Position numbers and translations under genes: made by a program
The notes under the pieces: generated by a model
What the model was told of the DNA's origin: nothing
The model's input: only the letters and a program-made list of their open reading frames with translations
The model's database searches: none
DNA from: Natronolimnobius sp. AArcel1
Lineage (GTDB): Archaea > Halobacteriota > Halobacteria > Halobacteriales > Natrialbaceae
Reading direction: 5' to 3'
DNA length: 64,000 bases
Assembly: GCF_011043775.1 (NCBI RefSeq)
Contig: NZ_JAAKXY010000005.1
Location: 186,001 to 250,000 of the forward strand
In this document: positions 16,569 through 25,851 of the stretch, one piece after another
How the letters are laid out: each line of letters starts with the position of its first letter
How positions within the stretch are numbered: position 1 is the first letter of the stretch

Positions 16569-17687
16569 ATGACATGGACTGTTGCTGGCATCAACTTCGC
16601 GCACTTTCACATGGGCGATAACTTACGACTCGTCGAAGACCATCCCGACGCCGAAATCGTCGCCATCTGCGATGAGGACCCAGATGAATCGACACTCGGA
16701 CTCGAGGACACGGCCGGAGAGTTCGACATTCCCGACGACCGCGTCTATCGAGATCACGAGGCGTGTCTCGAGGAAACCGAGCCCGATATCGTCATCCTCT
16801 GTCCTGTCCCCTCCGAACACGCCGACTGGGTCGAAAAGGTCGCCCCCTACGGCGTGAACGTCGTTCTCGAGAAACCGTTCGCAACCTCGGTTGAAGACGC
16901 CGACCGCATCCTCGAGGCGATGGCCGAGGGTGGCGGCAAACTCGCAGTCAACTGGCCGCTGGCATGGTACGAATCCCACCGAACCGCAAAGCGCGTCCTC
17001 GATGAGGGGACCATCGGCGACGTTCGCGAGGTCCACTACTACGACGGCAACAAGGGCAGCGGCCGCTTCACGCAGGTGGAGTACACCGACTCGGGCGAAC
17101 TGCACTTCGCGGGTGACGACCTCGAGGACACCGACGAAGCCGCCGCAACCTGGTGGCATCAGGCCGACCGCGGCGGCGGCTCGCTCAACGACTACCTCGG
17201 CTATGGCGTCACCCTCGGCACCTGGTTCCGCGACGGTGAACTCCCGCTCGAGGTGACGACCGAGACACACACGCCCGAGTGGTCGCCGGTCGACACTCAC
17301 AGCATCACAATCGCGAGCTACGAACACGGTCTCTCGAAGTACGAGACACGCTGGGGGACGTTCACCGACCCCTGGGTTCACCAGCCCCAACCAAAGTGTG
17401 GATTCGTCCTCGTCGGTACCGAGGGAACAATTGTAAGTTACGACTACGAGGAGACCATCCGCGTGCAAGACGACGACCATCCTGAGGGCTACGACATCGA
17501 AGTTGACCCGCTCGAGGAGCCACTCGAGAACGTCATCCAGTATTTGATCGACCGCCTCGAGAACGACGAACAGGTTGCGTTTCCGCCGCTGAATCCCGAG
17601 CACTGTCGAGAGGCCCAGCGGGTCATTGACACCGCCCACCTGAGCGCCGAACGCGGCGAACGAGTGGAACTCGTGGGGGACCGATGA
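16569..17687 (+). CDS. Gfo/Idh/MocA-family oxidoreductase
   Basis: NAD(P)-dependent dehydrogenase of a sugar or inositol-type compound, 372 residues, cytoplasmic. The N-terminal Rossmann region is atypical (VAGINFAHFHMGDN in place of GxGxxG), but the family hallmark EKP is present (VVLEKPFATS) with the active-site Lys, as is the substrate region WPLAWYESHRTAK. It overlaps the next oxidoreductase gene by 4 bp (ATGA), so the two are co-translated and may form a mixed complex or act in sequence on the same sugar. The substrate cannot be assigned from sequence. Confidence 0.9.
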   Translation: MTWTVAGINFAHFHMGDNLRLVEDHPDAEIVAICDEDPDESTLGLEDTAGEFDIPDDRVYRDHEACLEETEPDIVILCPVPSEHADWVEKVAPYGVNVVLEKPFATSVEDADRILEAMAEGGGKLAVNWPLAWYESHRTAKRVLDEGTIGDVREVHYYDGNKGSGRFTQVEYTDSGELHFAGDDLEDTDEAAATWWHQADRGGGSLNDYLGYGVTLGTWFRDGELPLEVTTETHTPEWSPVDTHSITIASYEHGLSKYETRWGTFTDPWVHQPQPKCGFVLVGTEGTIVSYDYEETIRVQDDDHPEGYDIEVDPLEEPLENVIQYLIDRLENDEQVAFPPLNPEHCREAQRVIDTAHLSAERGERVELVGDR

Positions 17688-18796
17688 GCGACGACGACGA
17701 GACCTACGGCATCGCCGACATTGCCGATCTCGAGGAGATCTCCCCACCAGATCTGCCGTACAAACCGAAACATGTCGGCGACTCGCCGCCAATCGCGCTC
17801 ATCGGCACGGGCGGCATCGCCGAACAGCACCTCACGGCGTACCGCGATGCGGGGTACGACGTGCGGATGCTGTGTAACCGAACACGGGAACGCGCCGAAA
17901 AGTACCGCGAGACGTTCTATCCCGACGCAGACGTCACCAGTGACTATCACGAGGTCCTCGAGCGCGACGATATTCCTGTCGTAGATGTGCTTCCGCATCC
18001 GGTCGACCGCGCGCCGATTCTCGAGGATGCACTCGAGGCGGGCAAGCACGTCCTCAGTCAGAAGCCGTTCGTCGTCGACCTCGAGTTCGGCGAGCGACTC
18101 GTCGAACTGGCCGACGAACGCGGCGTTGCACTCGCGGTGAACCAGAACGGCCGCTGGGCCCCCCACTGGAGTTACATCCGCCACGCAATCGCCGAGGGGT
18201 TGATCGGCGACCCACACGGCATTCACTGCAGCGTCGACTGGGATCACAACTGGATCGCCGAGACCGAGATCAACGCAATCGAACACGCCGTCCTCTACGA
18301 TTTCGCGGTCCACTGGTTCGACATCGTCACCTGCTTCATGGGTGATGCCGAGCCAAAGCGAGTCTACGCATCGTACGAACCGTCGCCAACCCAGCAGGCC
18401 GACCCACCGCTGCTTGGACAGGCGGTCATCGAGTACGAGAACGCACAGGCGACGCTGTCGTTCGACGCCGACACGCCGGTTGGACCCAAAGACCGAACCA
18501 CTGTCGTCGGCACAGACGGGACGATTAGAAGTGAGGGGCCGGACCTCGAGCAGCAATCGGTGACCCTGTATACAGCGGAGGGCTATGCAAGACCCGATCT
18601 CGAGGGGACCTGGTTCCCCGATGGCTTTCACGGTGCGATGGCCGAGTTGCTGTCCGCCATCGACGAGGGCCGCGAGCCGTCGAACAGCGCCCGCAACAAC
18701 CTCCGAACGCTCGAACTCTGCTACGCGGCGGTCGCGAGCGCTGAGGACCACGAACCGGTGGTTCCGGGCTCGGTGCGCCAGCTGCGGGGTGAGTGA
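17684..18796 (+). CDS. Gfo/Idh/MocA-family oxidoreductase
   Basis: Second member of a co-translated pair, 370 residues. The nucleotide-binding motif is standard (IALIGTGGIAEQHLTAY); the family EKP motif appears as SQKPFVVD, with Gln replacing Glu but the catalytic Lys kept. The substrate half contains VNQNGRWAPHWSYIRHAI and EHAVLYDFAVHWFDIVTCF, with the family His in place. A 40-residue N-terminal extension (DIADLEEISPPDLPYKPKH) precedes the Rossmann domain, as also seen in part in the protein at 31697. The overlap with the upstream gene argues for a joint function in sugar oxidation or dehydration. Confidence 0.91.
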   Translation: MSDDDETYGIADIADLEEISPPDLPYKPKHVGDSPPIALIGTGGIAEQHLTAYRDAGYDVRMLCNRTRERAEKYRETFYPDADVTSDYHEVLERDDIPVVDVLPHPVDRAPILEDALEAGKHVLSQKPFVVDLEFGERLVELADERGVALAVNQNGRWAPHWSYIRHAIAEGLIGDPHGIHCSVDWDHNWIAETEINAIEHAVLYDFAVHWFDIVTCFMGDAEPKRVYASYEPSPTQQADPPLLGQAVIEYENAQATLSFDADTPVGPKDRTTVVGTDGTIRSEGPDLEQQSVTLYTAEGYARPDLEGTWFPDGFHGAMAELLSAIDEGREPSNSARNNLRTLELCYAAVASAEDHEPVVPGSVRQLRGE

Positions 18797-18808
18797 CTCG
18801 CTACTGCG

Positions 18809-20479
18809 TCACTCCGGAAAGAGCGTCGCCCGGTCGAGTTTCCCCGTCCGCGTTCGTGGCGGGTCCTCGAGCACCTCGATCTCGTGGGGCGTCTTGTGTG
18901 GCCCGAGACTGTCTCTGACGTGCTGGCGCAGCGTCTCTTCGATTGGTGCCTGCCCACTCGCTTCAGCCGGCGTCTCCACCGCTTTCCCGAGCAAGACGTA
19001 CGCGACGATCCGTTGACCCCGTTCGTCGTCTGAGACTCCACCAACGGCGGCGTTAGCAACCATCGGCGACCGACAGAGCGCGGCTTCGACCGCCGTTGGG
19101 CTGACCCGGTAACCCGAGGAGATGATGAGGTCGTCAGCCCGGCCCGCGAAGGTCACGTATCCGTTTTCGTCCATCCGCGCCAGATCGCCGGTAAGATACC
19201 AGTCGCCGGCATAGCACGCCTCGGTTGCCTCCTCGTCGCCGAGATAGCTTTCGAAGAGGACAGGATCGGATCGCTCGAGTGCGATCTGTCCGACCGAACC
19301 AGGCGCGACTGGCTCGAGGTCCTCGTCGAGAATCGCGCACTCGTGGCCCGGATAGATGCGCCCCATCGAGTCCGGTTTTGACTCATAGAGCGCCTGACAG
19401 TCCCCGATCAGCGCGTTGGCTTCCGTCTGGCCGTAGGCTTCGTTGACGACGATCTCGAGTTCGCGTTCGGCCCACTCCTTGACCGGTTCGGGCAGCTTCT
19501 CGCCACCACACATCACGACCTCGAGCGCCTCGAGATCCGCCGCACTTGGCTTTGTCTCCTCCCGGATCTGCCACATCGCTGTTGACGGCATGAACGACCG
19601 GCTCACGTCGAATTGCTCGATCAATGCGAGGGCGCCGACGGGGTTAAATCCACTGCGGCGCACGCTCGAGACGACGATCCCACCGCAGGCGAGCGTCGGG
19701 AAGACGGCGTCGAACAGTGCTCCCGCCCAGGCCCACTCGGCAGGCGTCCAGACGCGCTCTCGGTGCTCGTCGCCGAAGCAGTGAAACCAGCACTGATAGC
19801 CCGGGAGCGTCCCGATGAGGTACTGGTGGCGCTGCACGACTCCCTTAGGTGTTCCCGACGTTCCGGACGTGTAGACAATGATTGCCGGCTCGTCCGGTTT
19901 CGTCGCGACGATGTCGCTCGAGCGGTCACTCGAGACGTGGTCGGCGAACGCGCCGAGATGTCGTTCGGGTCCGTCGTACGTTTCGGCTGCGAGATCGACG
20001 ACCAGTTTGACCGGCAAATCGGCGTCTTCGACGGTCGTCTCAAAGTGCTCGTAGACTGTTGCGTCGGCGAGCAATGCGCTTGCCTCGCTGTGTGCGAGAC
20101 TGTGCTCGAGGGACTCCTGACCAAGCAGCACCGAGAGCGGCACCGCGAGACAGCCGATTCGATACGTTGCCAGATGGGCAACCAGCAGTTCGGGTGACTG
20201 GGGAAAACAGAGCGCGATCCGATCACCGGACTCGAGGCCAGCCTCGAGGAGATGTGCGCCGAGTGCGCTTGCGGTATCGTCCAGTTCGGCATAGGTAAAT
20301 CGGTGCGCTCTACCGTGATCGTCCCGATGAATAAGGGCGGTCAGATCCCGCGTCTCGTCGGCTTTCTCTACAGTTTCGGCCAGATTATAGGTCTCGGGAA
20401 GGTCCCACTCGAAGGCCTCGTTCAGATATGCATCGGTGTCGAGTGACTCTTCGCTCGGGAACGAATACCCCACAGGCAT
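18809..20479 (-). CDS. AMP-dependent acyl-CoA synthetase
   Basis: Activates a carboxylic acid to its acyl-CoA through an acyl-adenylate, 556 residues. The adenylation core motif is IIVYTSGTSGTPKGVV, the A5-type motif NEAYGQTE, the A7/A8 motifs WYLTGDLARMDENGY and GRADDLIISSGYRVSP, and the C-terminal catalytic Lys lies in RTRTGKLDR. The layout fits medium-chain or acetate-type acyl-CoA synthetases; the acid is not readable. It converges with the Gfo/Idh pair (12 bp between stops) and diverges from an enoyl-CoA hydratase 103 bp away, so it may share regulation with the latter. Confidence 0.94.
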   Translation of the reverse strand: MPVGYSFPSEESLDTDAYLNEAFEWDLPETYNLAETVEKADETRDLTALIHRDDHGRAHRFTYAELDDTASALGAHLLEAGLESGDRIALCFPQSPELLVAHLATYRIGCLAVPLSVLLGQESLEHSLAHSEASALLADATVYEHFETTVEDADLPVKLVVDLAAETYDGPERHLGAFADHVSSDRSSDIVATKPDEPAIIVYTSGTSGTPKGVVQRHQYLIGTLPGYQCWFHCFGDEHRERVWTPAEWAWAGALFDAVFPTLACGGIVVSSVRRSGFNPVGALALIEQFDVSRSFMPSTAMWQIREETKPSAADLEALEVVMCGGEKLPEPVKEWAERELEIVVNEAYGQTEANALIGDCQALYESKPDSMGRIYPGHECAILDEDLEPVAPGSVGQIALERSDPVLFESYLGDEEATEACYAGDWYLTGDLARMDENGYVTFAGRADDLIISSGYRVSPTAVEAALCRSPMVANAAVGGVSDDERGQRIVAYVLLGKAVETPAEASGQAPIEETLRQHVRDSLGPHKTPHEIEVLEDPPRTRTGKLDRATLFPE

Positions 20480-20582
20480 GCAAGCAGCGTACGCTGCGGC
20501 GTGGTATGTAGCTTGCGACCAGTCACGCTCTCGAGTCGCCGGTCGCCGATGGCTCTATGTACTATACTGACAATGCACATGT

Positions 20583-21344
20583 ATGGAGCCAGACCACCTG
20601 CTACTCGAGCGAGCGCCACCCATCCAGCGAATCACCCTGAACCGCCCTGACCGATTGAACGCACTCGCAACCCAGACCTGGGCCGAACTCCGTGATGCGT
20701 TGCGCGACGCCGACGAGGACGACGAGGTACGGGTGATCATCCTTGGCGGCGAAGGCCGGGCGTTTTGCTCGGGCGACGACATCGCGGACTTCGAGTTCGA
20801 GACGACTGCGGACGCTCGCGCCTACGCCAGACACATCATGTCCTGTGGGCTGACCATCGAACGGATCGAGACGCCGGTGATCTCGAGCGTTCATGGGCTG
20901 GCCCACGGCGGCGGCTGCGAAATCGCCGCCCTCGCCGACGTCACGATTGCGAGCGAGGAGGCGACGTTCCGACTTCCCGAAGCACTCGTCGGTGCCGTCC
21001 CTGGCATCGGCCTCGTCCGGTTCCCCGAACTCATCGGACTCAAGCAAACCCGTGAACTCATGCTCACGGGCCGCGAATTCGACGCGACAGAGGCCCACGA
21101 CCTCGGCCTCGTCAACGAGGTCGCCCCTGCCGACGAACTCGAGGACGTCGTCACCGAGCGCGCCGAAGACGTCGCCCGAACGGCACCTGTTTCCGCCCAA
21201 CTCATCAAGCGCATCCTCAACTCGAGACTCGAGGACGAAGCCGAAGCCGTCAACGCCCTCACGCTGATCTTCACGATGGACGACGCGGTTGAGGGGATGG
21301 AGGCCTTCTTCGACGGACGAGAGCCGGAGTGGTCCGGCAACTGA
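20583..21344 (+). CDS. Enoyl-CoA hydratase/isomerase (crotonase) family
   Basis: Acyl-CoA-processing crotonase, 253 residues, cytoplasmic. The oxyanion-hole regions are visible: AFCSGDDIADFEF and HGLAHGGGCEIAALAD, followed by FRLPEALVGAVPGIG, where the first catalytic Glu of hydratases would lie. The C-terminal part reads TAPVSAQLIKRILNSRLEDE, as in this family. It diverges from the acyl-CoA synthetase and converges with a metallo-hydrolase, suggesting a short acyl-CoA degradation unit inserted among sugar genes. Confidence 0.93.
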   Translation: MEPDHLLLERAPPIQRITLNRPDRLNALATQTWAELRDALRDADEDDEVRVIILGGEGRAFCSGDDIADFEFETTADARAYARHIMSCGLTIERIETPVISSVHGLAHGGGCEIAALADVTIASEEATFRLPEALVGAVPGIGLVRFPELIGLKQTRELMLTGREFDATEAHDLGLVNEVAPADELEDVVTERAEDVARTAPVSAQLIKRILNSRLEDEAEAVNALTLIFTMDDAVEGMEAFFDGREPEWSGN

Positions 21345-21359
21345 CGGACTGCTGTACTG

Positions 21360-22352
21360 TTACGGTCGGGTCCAGGCGACTCTCCCATCGCGATCGACGG
21401 TCTCGAGGTCACCGCGGTCAACCAGGTCACCGTAGTGGGCAGTGAGTGGAAACGCCAGATCGTGGTCGAGACCAAAACTCCCGCGTCGGTCGACGACAGC
21501 GTCGATTGCCTCCTCGAGCGTGACGGGGCCGTGCTCGTTGACGATCTCGATGGCGAGCGCCTCGATTTCGGCGACAAAGTCCAGCGATTCGGCGACGAAC
21601 TCATCAATGTCGTCGCCGGCAAGTACGTCGTAGTGGGTAAAGGAGAGTTGGTCGGGCTCGAGCGAGGCGACGAGTTGGATTGTGTTCTCGTATTCGGGAT
21701 ACAGGTAGTACGGCGGCGGCTGGAGGTACTCACCTTCAGCGTCGTACAGCCCGCGCCCAAAGAAGGCGTCGCCACCGATCACCAGCCCGTACTCGTCGTC
21801 GTACAGCGCAAGGTGGCCCTTCGTATGTCCCGGGGTATGCAGCACCCGGAGCTGTCGGTCCTGTACGCGGATCGACTCGCCACCGCGCAGATGAAGATCG
21901 ATCGGTTCGTCCGGCCCCATCATCCCGGTAAGCCAGTCGTAGACTTCCTGCTCGTAGGTCAGGCCGTGCTCATCCGCGAACTGACGGTAGCGGTCCTCGA
22001 GAATTCGGTCGACGCTCTCCATTAGCGGGGCGTCGGCGACGTGTCCGGCGATCGTCACGCCCGGGCTGTGTTCGCGGAGTTCGTGGTTCCCGCCGAAGTG
22101 GTCGGCATCGGAGTGGGTGACGACAGCGAGAGAGACGTCTGCGAGCGACCAGCCCAGATCGACGAGAAACGGCTCGTAGACGGTCGTCGGTGCGTCCACG
22201 TAGCCCGGATCGACAAGAATCGGTCCCGTTGCCCCCTCGAGGACGTGATAGCCGTGGATTTTCCCGTCAGTGATCGTTTCGACCCGGTGGATGCCGGGCG
22301 TGAGCTCTGTCGCCTCGATAGTGGTAGTGTCAGTATCGGCGTCTGGTGGCAT
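21360..22352 (-). CDS. MBL-fold metallo-hydrolase
   Basis: Metallo-beta-lactamase fold hydrolase of 330 residues, cytoplasmic. The metal-binding motif THSDADHFGG (HxDxDH), the second His in LHTPGHTKGHLALY, the Asp in IGGDAFFG and the late His in FTHYDVL are all present, so an active di-metal centre is likely. The C-terminal winged-helix-like part (VTLEEAIDAVVDRRGSF and HYGDLVDRGDLETV) matches the LACTB2-like thioesterase/glyoxalase group. It could be a thioester hydrolase acting with the neighbouring acyl-CoA genes, but that is inference from position. Confidence 0.9.
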   Translation of the reverse strand: MPPDADTDTTTIEATELTPGIHRVETITDGKIHGYHVLEGATGPILVDPGYVDAPTTVYEPFLVDLGWSLADVSLAVVTHSDADHFGGNHELREHSPGVTIAGHVADAPLMESVDRILEDRYRQFADEHGLTYEQEVYDWLTGMMGPDEPIDLHLRGGESIRVQDRQLRVLHTPGHTKGHLALYDDEYGLVIGGDAFFGRGLYDAEGEYLQPPPYYLYPEYENTIQLVASLEPDQLSFTHYDVLAGDDIDEFVAESLDFVAEIEALAIEIVNEHGPVTLEEAIDAVVDRRGSFGLDHDLAFPLTAHYGDLVDRGDLETVDRDGRVAWTRP

Positions 22353-22471
22353 GGAAACCTCCTCGTCGCGGCTTCAACACGAATCGTGATAAATGTGTGT
22401 CCACATACCACGGTCACTCGACGACGGTATCGATCTCTGTCACAGCTTTCAGGGGTGACAACGGACGCATC

Positions 22472-22557
22472 CTATAGTAGCCACTGCAAGTCAGTGCACT
22501 CCTGATCGCCAGATGGGTCGGCGATCAGTGTGTAAATAGTTGCAGTTGTTACTATAG
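22472..22557 (+). repeat. 86-bp palindromic element, copy B
   Basis: Begins CTATAGTAGCCACTGC and ends CAGTTGTTACTATAG, with complementary ends (15 of 18 pairs). The inner hairpin has arms TGATCGCC/GGCGATCA around an AGATGGGT loop; arm sequence differs from copies A and C but pairing is kept. It lies 46 bp upstream of the SDR gene in the same orientation. Confidence 0.88.
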
Positions 22558-22603
22558 TTTCGCGACGAACAGTTAAGTTCCACTATAACGAAGACTCACG
22601 GAG

Positions 22604-23398
22604 ATGTCGATTATTAATAGCACACAACACGACGGCCGGACGGTGATCATCACCGGTGGCTCGAGTGGCATTGGCCGGGGAATCGCGCTGGCGTTCGCCG
22701 AGGCGGGCTCGAACGTCGTCATCGCCGACGTAACACGCGAACCGCGACAGGGCGAGCGTTACGAAACCGACGTAACAAGGCCCACCGACGAAGTTGCACG
22801 CGAGGAGTTCGACGTCGACGCGACGTATCTCGAGACGGACGTCAGCGATCCCGATGCAGTTGAGGCGATGATCGACATGACGCTCGAGGAGTACGGCCGG
22901 ATCGATGTGGTGGTGAACAACGCCGGCATATTCATCGAGGGCGACTCGCAGGACCTGACTGTCGAGGAGTGGGACACCGTGACTGGCGTTAACCTCGATG
23001 GGTCGTTCTTTTGTGCGAAGTACGCTATTCCCCACCTCAAAGAGCACAACGGCGTGATTCTCAACGTTGGCTCGGTCAACTCCCAGGAAGGCGGCGGCGG
23101 GCCACCCTATGCCAGTTCGAAAGCGGGAATCGTCAATCTCACACGTGATCTCGCGGTCGAACTCGGTGACGACGAGGTGAACGTTAACGCGATCTGTCCC
23201 GGCTTCATCGAAACGGCGATTCAGGACTACCAGACTGACGAAAGCCTCGAGCAACAACTCGGACACACGCTCTTGCCTCGAGCGGGCACGCCCGAAGACG
23301 TCGGTACACTGGCTGTCTTTTTAGCGAGCGACGAGGCTTCGTTTATCCACGGCGAGGAGATCTACATCGACGGCGGCTGGACCGCTCATAGCCTTTAA
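22604..23398 (+). CDS. Short-chain dehydrogenase/reductase
   Basis: NAD(P)-dependent classical SDR, 264 residues. Cofactor motif TGGSSGIGRG, structural motif NNAG, and catalytic Ser (GSVNSQEGG) with YxxxK (YASSKAG) are all present, so the enzyme should be active. It is typical of sugar or 3-oxoacyl reductases; the operon context (5 bp before a GH88-type hydrolase) favours a sugar. A GGAG stretch just before the ATG could act as a ribosome-binding site. An 86-bp palindromic element sits upstream in the same orientation. Confidence 0.94.
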   Translation: MSIINSTQHDGRTVIITGGSSGIGRGIALAFAEAGSNVVIADVTREPRQGERYETDVTRPTDEVAREEFDVDATYLETDVSDPDAVEAMIDMTLEEYGRIDVVVNNAGIFIEGDSQDLTVEEWDTVTGVNLDGSFFCAKYAIPHLKEHNGVILNVGSVNSQEGGGGPPYASSKAGIVNLTRDLAVELGDDEVNVNAICPGFIETAIQDYQTDESLEQQLGHTLLPRAGTPEDVGTLAVFLASDEASFIHGEEIYIDGGWTAHSL

Positions 23399-23403
23399 AT
23401 ACC

Positions 23404-24549
23404 ATGACTGACACTCCAATCGACACAGACGAAGTACTGACCGCTCTCACCGCGCGCATCGGGACGACCCTCGAGCAGACTGGCTCGGAATTTCCGTACG
23501 TCGCTGATCCAGCGACCGAACTGTGGGAGACGACCTCCGACGGAAACTGGTGTGGCGGCCACTGGGTGCATGCCCTCTGGCTGGCATACGACCACACTGG
23601 TGAGGAACGATTCGCCGACGCGGCCCGCGAACACACTGATATCGTCGTCGACTCGATGGTTCGCCCGTCCATGTTCTGCGGGATGAACTTTCACTATGCC
23701 GGGTTCAGAGCCTACGATATCACAGGCGAGGACCGCTATCGGGACCTGGGTATCGAGGGAGCTGACGAGATGGTCTCGTACTACCACCATGGGGCGAGAC
23801 AGATCGCCCTCGGTACCCTCGAGATCGATGGCCCCTCGAGCGAGTTCCGTGGCCCTGAATCCGACGAGGGACCGTCTGGGGATTCACTTGGTGCTGTGGA
23901 CGCGATCTACACCTCGCTGCCCGTTCTCTGGCGTGCCTACCGGGAGACGGGCGACCCGATCTATCGCGACACCGCAATCTCCCACGCCGACCGCCACCTC
24001 GACTGGTACATCCGTGAAGACGGCAGCACCTGGCATCACGCAGAGTTCGACCTCGAGACTGGCGAACTCCGCCGGCAGTACAACGAACTCGCCTACTCTG
24101 ATGAGACCTGTTGGGCGCGTGGGCAAGGCTGGTGTATCGCCGGCTTAGCTCGGGCCTACGAGGAAACCGGTGCTGAGCGTTATCTCGACGCCCTCGAGCA
24201 CACGACAGCGTACTATCGCGATCATGTCCCCGATGATCTGGTGCCATTCTGGGATTTCGAGCATCCCGATCGGCCAAACATTCCCCGCGACACCAGCTGT
24301 GCGGTACTTACCGCCTACGGGCTCACGAGGCTTTCAGAGACGCCAGAAACTGCGGATCTCAGGTCGTTCGGTGAGGACGTTCTCGAGTCGCTCTCTCAAA
24401 ACTATCTGACACCGGTCGACGCCGATGATGAGCGCCATCCCGGGATTGTACTCGAGGGCTGTTTCAACGGCCCGTCGGGATATGCAGACCGGCACGAACT
24501 CGTCTGGTCGTTGTACTATATGACTTCTATGACTCATGCAGTGAGGTGA
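23404..24549 (+). CDS. Glycoside hydrolase family 88/105-type unsaturated uronyl hydrolase
   Basis: An (alpha/alpha)6-barrel hydrolase of 381 residues. GH88 enzymes remove 4,5-unsaturated uronic acid residues left by polysaccharide lyases, by hydration rather than classical hydrolysis. Family-typical segments are GGHWVHALWLAYDHTGEERF, the SLGAVDAIYTSLPVLW helix with its conserved Asp, ETCWARGQGWCIAGLARAY and VPFWDFEHPD. No signal peptide is seen, so it acts in the cytoplasm on imported oligosaccharides. The gene follows the SDR by 5 bp, so the product of one may be the substrate of the other. Which unsaturated oligosaccharide is used cannot be read. Confidence 0.88.
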   Translation: MTDTPIDTDEVLTALTARIGTTLEQTGSEFPYVADPATELWETTSDGNWCGGHWVHALWLAYDHTGEERFADAAREHTDIVVDSMVRPSMFCGMNFHYAGFRAYDITGEDRYRDLGIEGADEMVSYYHHGARQIALGTLEIDGPSSEFRGPESDEGPSGDSLGAVDAIYTSLPVLWRAYRETGDPIYRDTAISHADRHLDWYIREDGSTWHHAEFDLETGELRRQYNELAYSDETCWARGQGWCIAGLARAYEETGAERYLDALEHTTAYYRDHVPDDLVPFWDFEHPDRPNIPRDTSCAVLTAYGLTRLSETPETADLRSFGEDVLESLSQNYLTPVDADDERHPGIVLEGCFNGPSGYADRHELVWSLYYMTSMTHAVR

Positions 24550-25086
24550 TATTCGAGTCGGTCACTGCACAACCTGTTGCGACGACTGGGTAGCTGAACG
24601 GAACTTTCACCTCGCGGGCTAATCTTATGACCCCATCCAATTTCATCTCGGTCGTTTTCAATATATGATATCATATGTCAATTGGTAGTAGGTGCCTATT
24701 TTGGAATCAAAATACGATACAAAAATGCTGAACCTCTACAATTGCAGGTTACTCGCGTAACTACTTTGAGCTATCAAAACCAGTCATATCGACCATCATG
24801 ATTGATGCGTGGGGTAACAATCCCACTGAATCGAAAAAGATACTCCCTCGGGACGTTCTCCTTTCAATAGATTTCTCTGGTGAGTGACAATCGATTGCTA
24901 CTGTTTCAACGACAAAGTAAGATGATTCGACAACTCTAATTCACTACAAGTTTAATGGTTTCCATCAATATCCTCCCTGCCAGTTGGTTCACTACACACT
25001 CAGTTGCGTCTTCTGGACTCCTATTCTGAAAACAGGTTCAGGAGTTTGGAACAACACCTATGTGTGAGCATATCACATGTATTGGT
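24550..25086. other. AT-rich intergenic region upstream of the third IclR gene
   Basis: About 540 bp without a credible gene. It contains a 14-bp perfect palindrome (24663-24676) and a TAGGTGCCTATTTTG stretch near 24686 that resembles the palindrome at 1970-1981. Composition is AT rich, as in a regulatory or decayed region. Confidence 0.5.
24663..24676. promoter_or_regulatory. 14-bp perfect palindrome
   Basis: ATATGATATCATAT reads the same on both strands. It lies midway between the GH88 gene and the IclR gene, about 410 bp before the latter. AT-only palindromes can arise by chance in such DNA, so this is weak evidence for an operator. Confidence 0.3.
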
Positions 25087-25851
25087 ATGACTAAGCAAGC
25101 AGTAAATCCCGTCCACTCGCTCGAGACCGGTTTTGCGATAGTCCAGGCACTGCAATCACTTGACGGTGCAGGCGTCACCGAGCTTGCCGCCAATTTGGAA
25201 TTACCGAAAAGCACCGTTCACAACTATCTTAGTACGCTTGAACAAGAAGAGTACGTCGTCAACACTGACGGAACATATCGACTGGGAACGCGATTTCTTG
25301 AACATGGTGCGTACGCACGTTCTCAGTTACAAATCTATGACATCGCTCGAGAAGAAGTCGATAAACTCGCCGCCGAAACTGGGGAGTTGGCAAATCTTAC
25401 TGTTGAGGAGCATGGGTATGGCGTGTATCTGCATCAATCTCGCGGGGATCAGGCCGTGAACGTCGATTCGTACGTCGGTACTCGTGTGCCCCTTTACTGT
25501 ACTGCACTTGGAAAAGCGATGCTTGCTCACTTCCCGACTGATCGTGTTGATGAACTCATCGACCGTCATGGGCTACCAAAAAACACAGACAAGACACTTA
25601 CCTCTCGAGAGGAACTGGAAGCGGAATTTGAGGCCATACGCGAGCGCGGATTTGCGTTTGACGACGAAGAGCGACTGCCTGGCCTGCGCTGTGTTGGCGC
25701 TCCAATTCTTTCAAACAATAACCGAGTACTCGGTGCAGTCAGTGTTGCTGGGCCAACGAATCGACTCCGTGACAACAAGTTCCGCCAATCCGTTCCTGAG
25801 CGCGTCCTCGAGACTGTGAACGTAATTGAGCTTAATGTGACATACGCGTAG
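25087..25851 (+). CDS. IclR-family transcriptional regulator
   Basis: Cytoplasmic regulator of about 254 residues, with the winged helix SLETGFAIVQALQSLDGAGVTELAANLELPKSTVHNYLSTLEQEEYVV and an effector domain including VPLYCTALGKAMLAHFP and FDDEERLPGLRCVGAPI. ATG 25087 (MTKQAVNPVHSLETGF) is preferred over the ATG at 25060 because it gives the usual N-terminus. It is close in layout to the regulator at 14472. It precedes the enolase-superfamily dehydratase and Gfo/Idh gene on the same strand and is the natural candidate to control them. Confidence 0.94.
   Translation: MTKQAVNPVHSLETGFAIVQALQSLDGAGVTELAANLELPKSTVHNYLSTLEQEEYVVNTDGTYRLGTRFLEHGAYARSQLQIYDIAREEVDKLAAETGELANLTVEEHGYGVYLHQSRGDQAVNVDSYVGTRVPLYCTALGKAMLAHFPTDRVDELIDRHGLPKNTDKTLTSREELEAEFEAIRERGFAFDDEERLPGLRCVGAPILSNNNRVLGAVSVAGPTNRLRDNKFRQSVPERVLETVNVIELNVTYA

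Noticed and set aside
16623-18751. Long antisense open frames opposite the Gfo/Idh genes
   Set aside because: They are open only because GC-rich codon use leaves few stops in the opposite frame; the sense frames have clear catalytic motifs.
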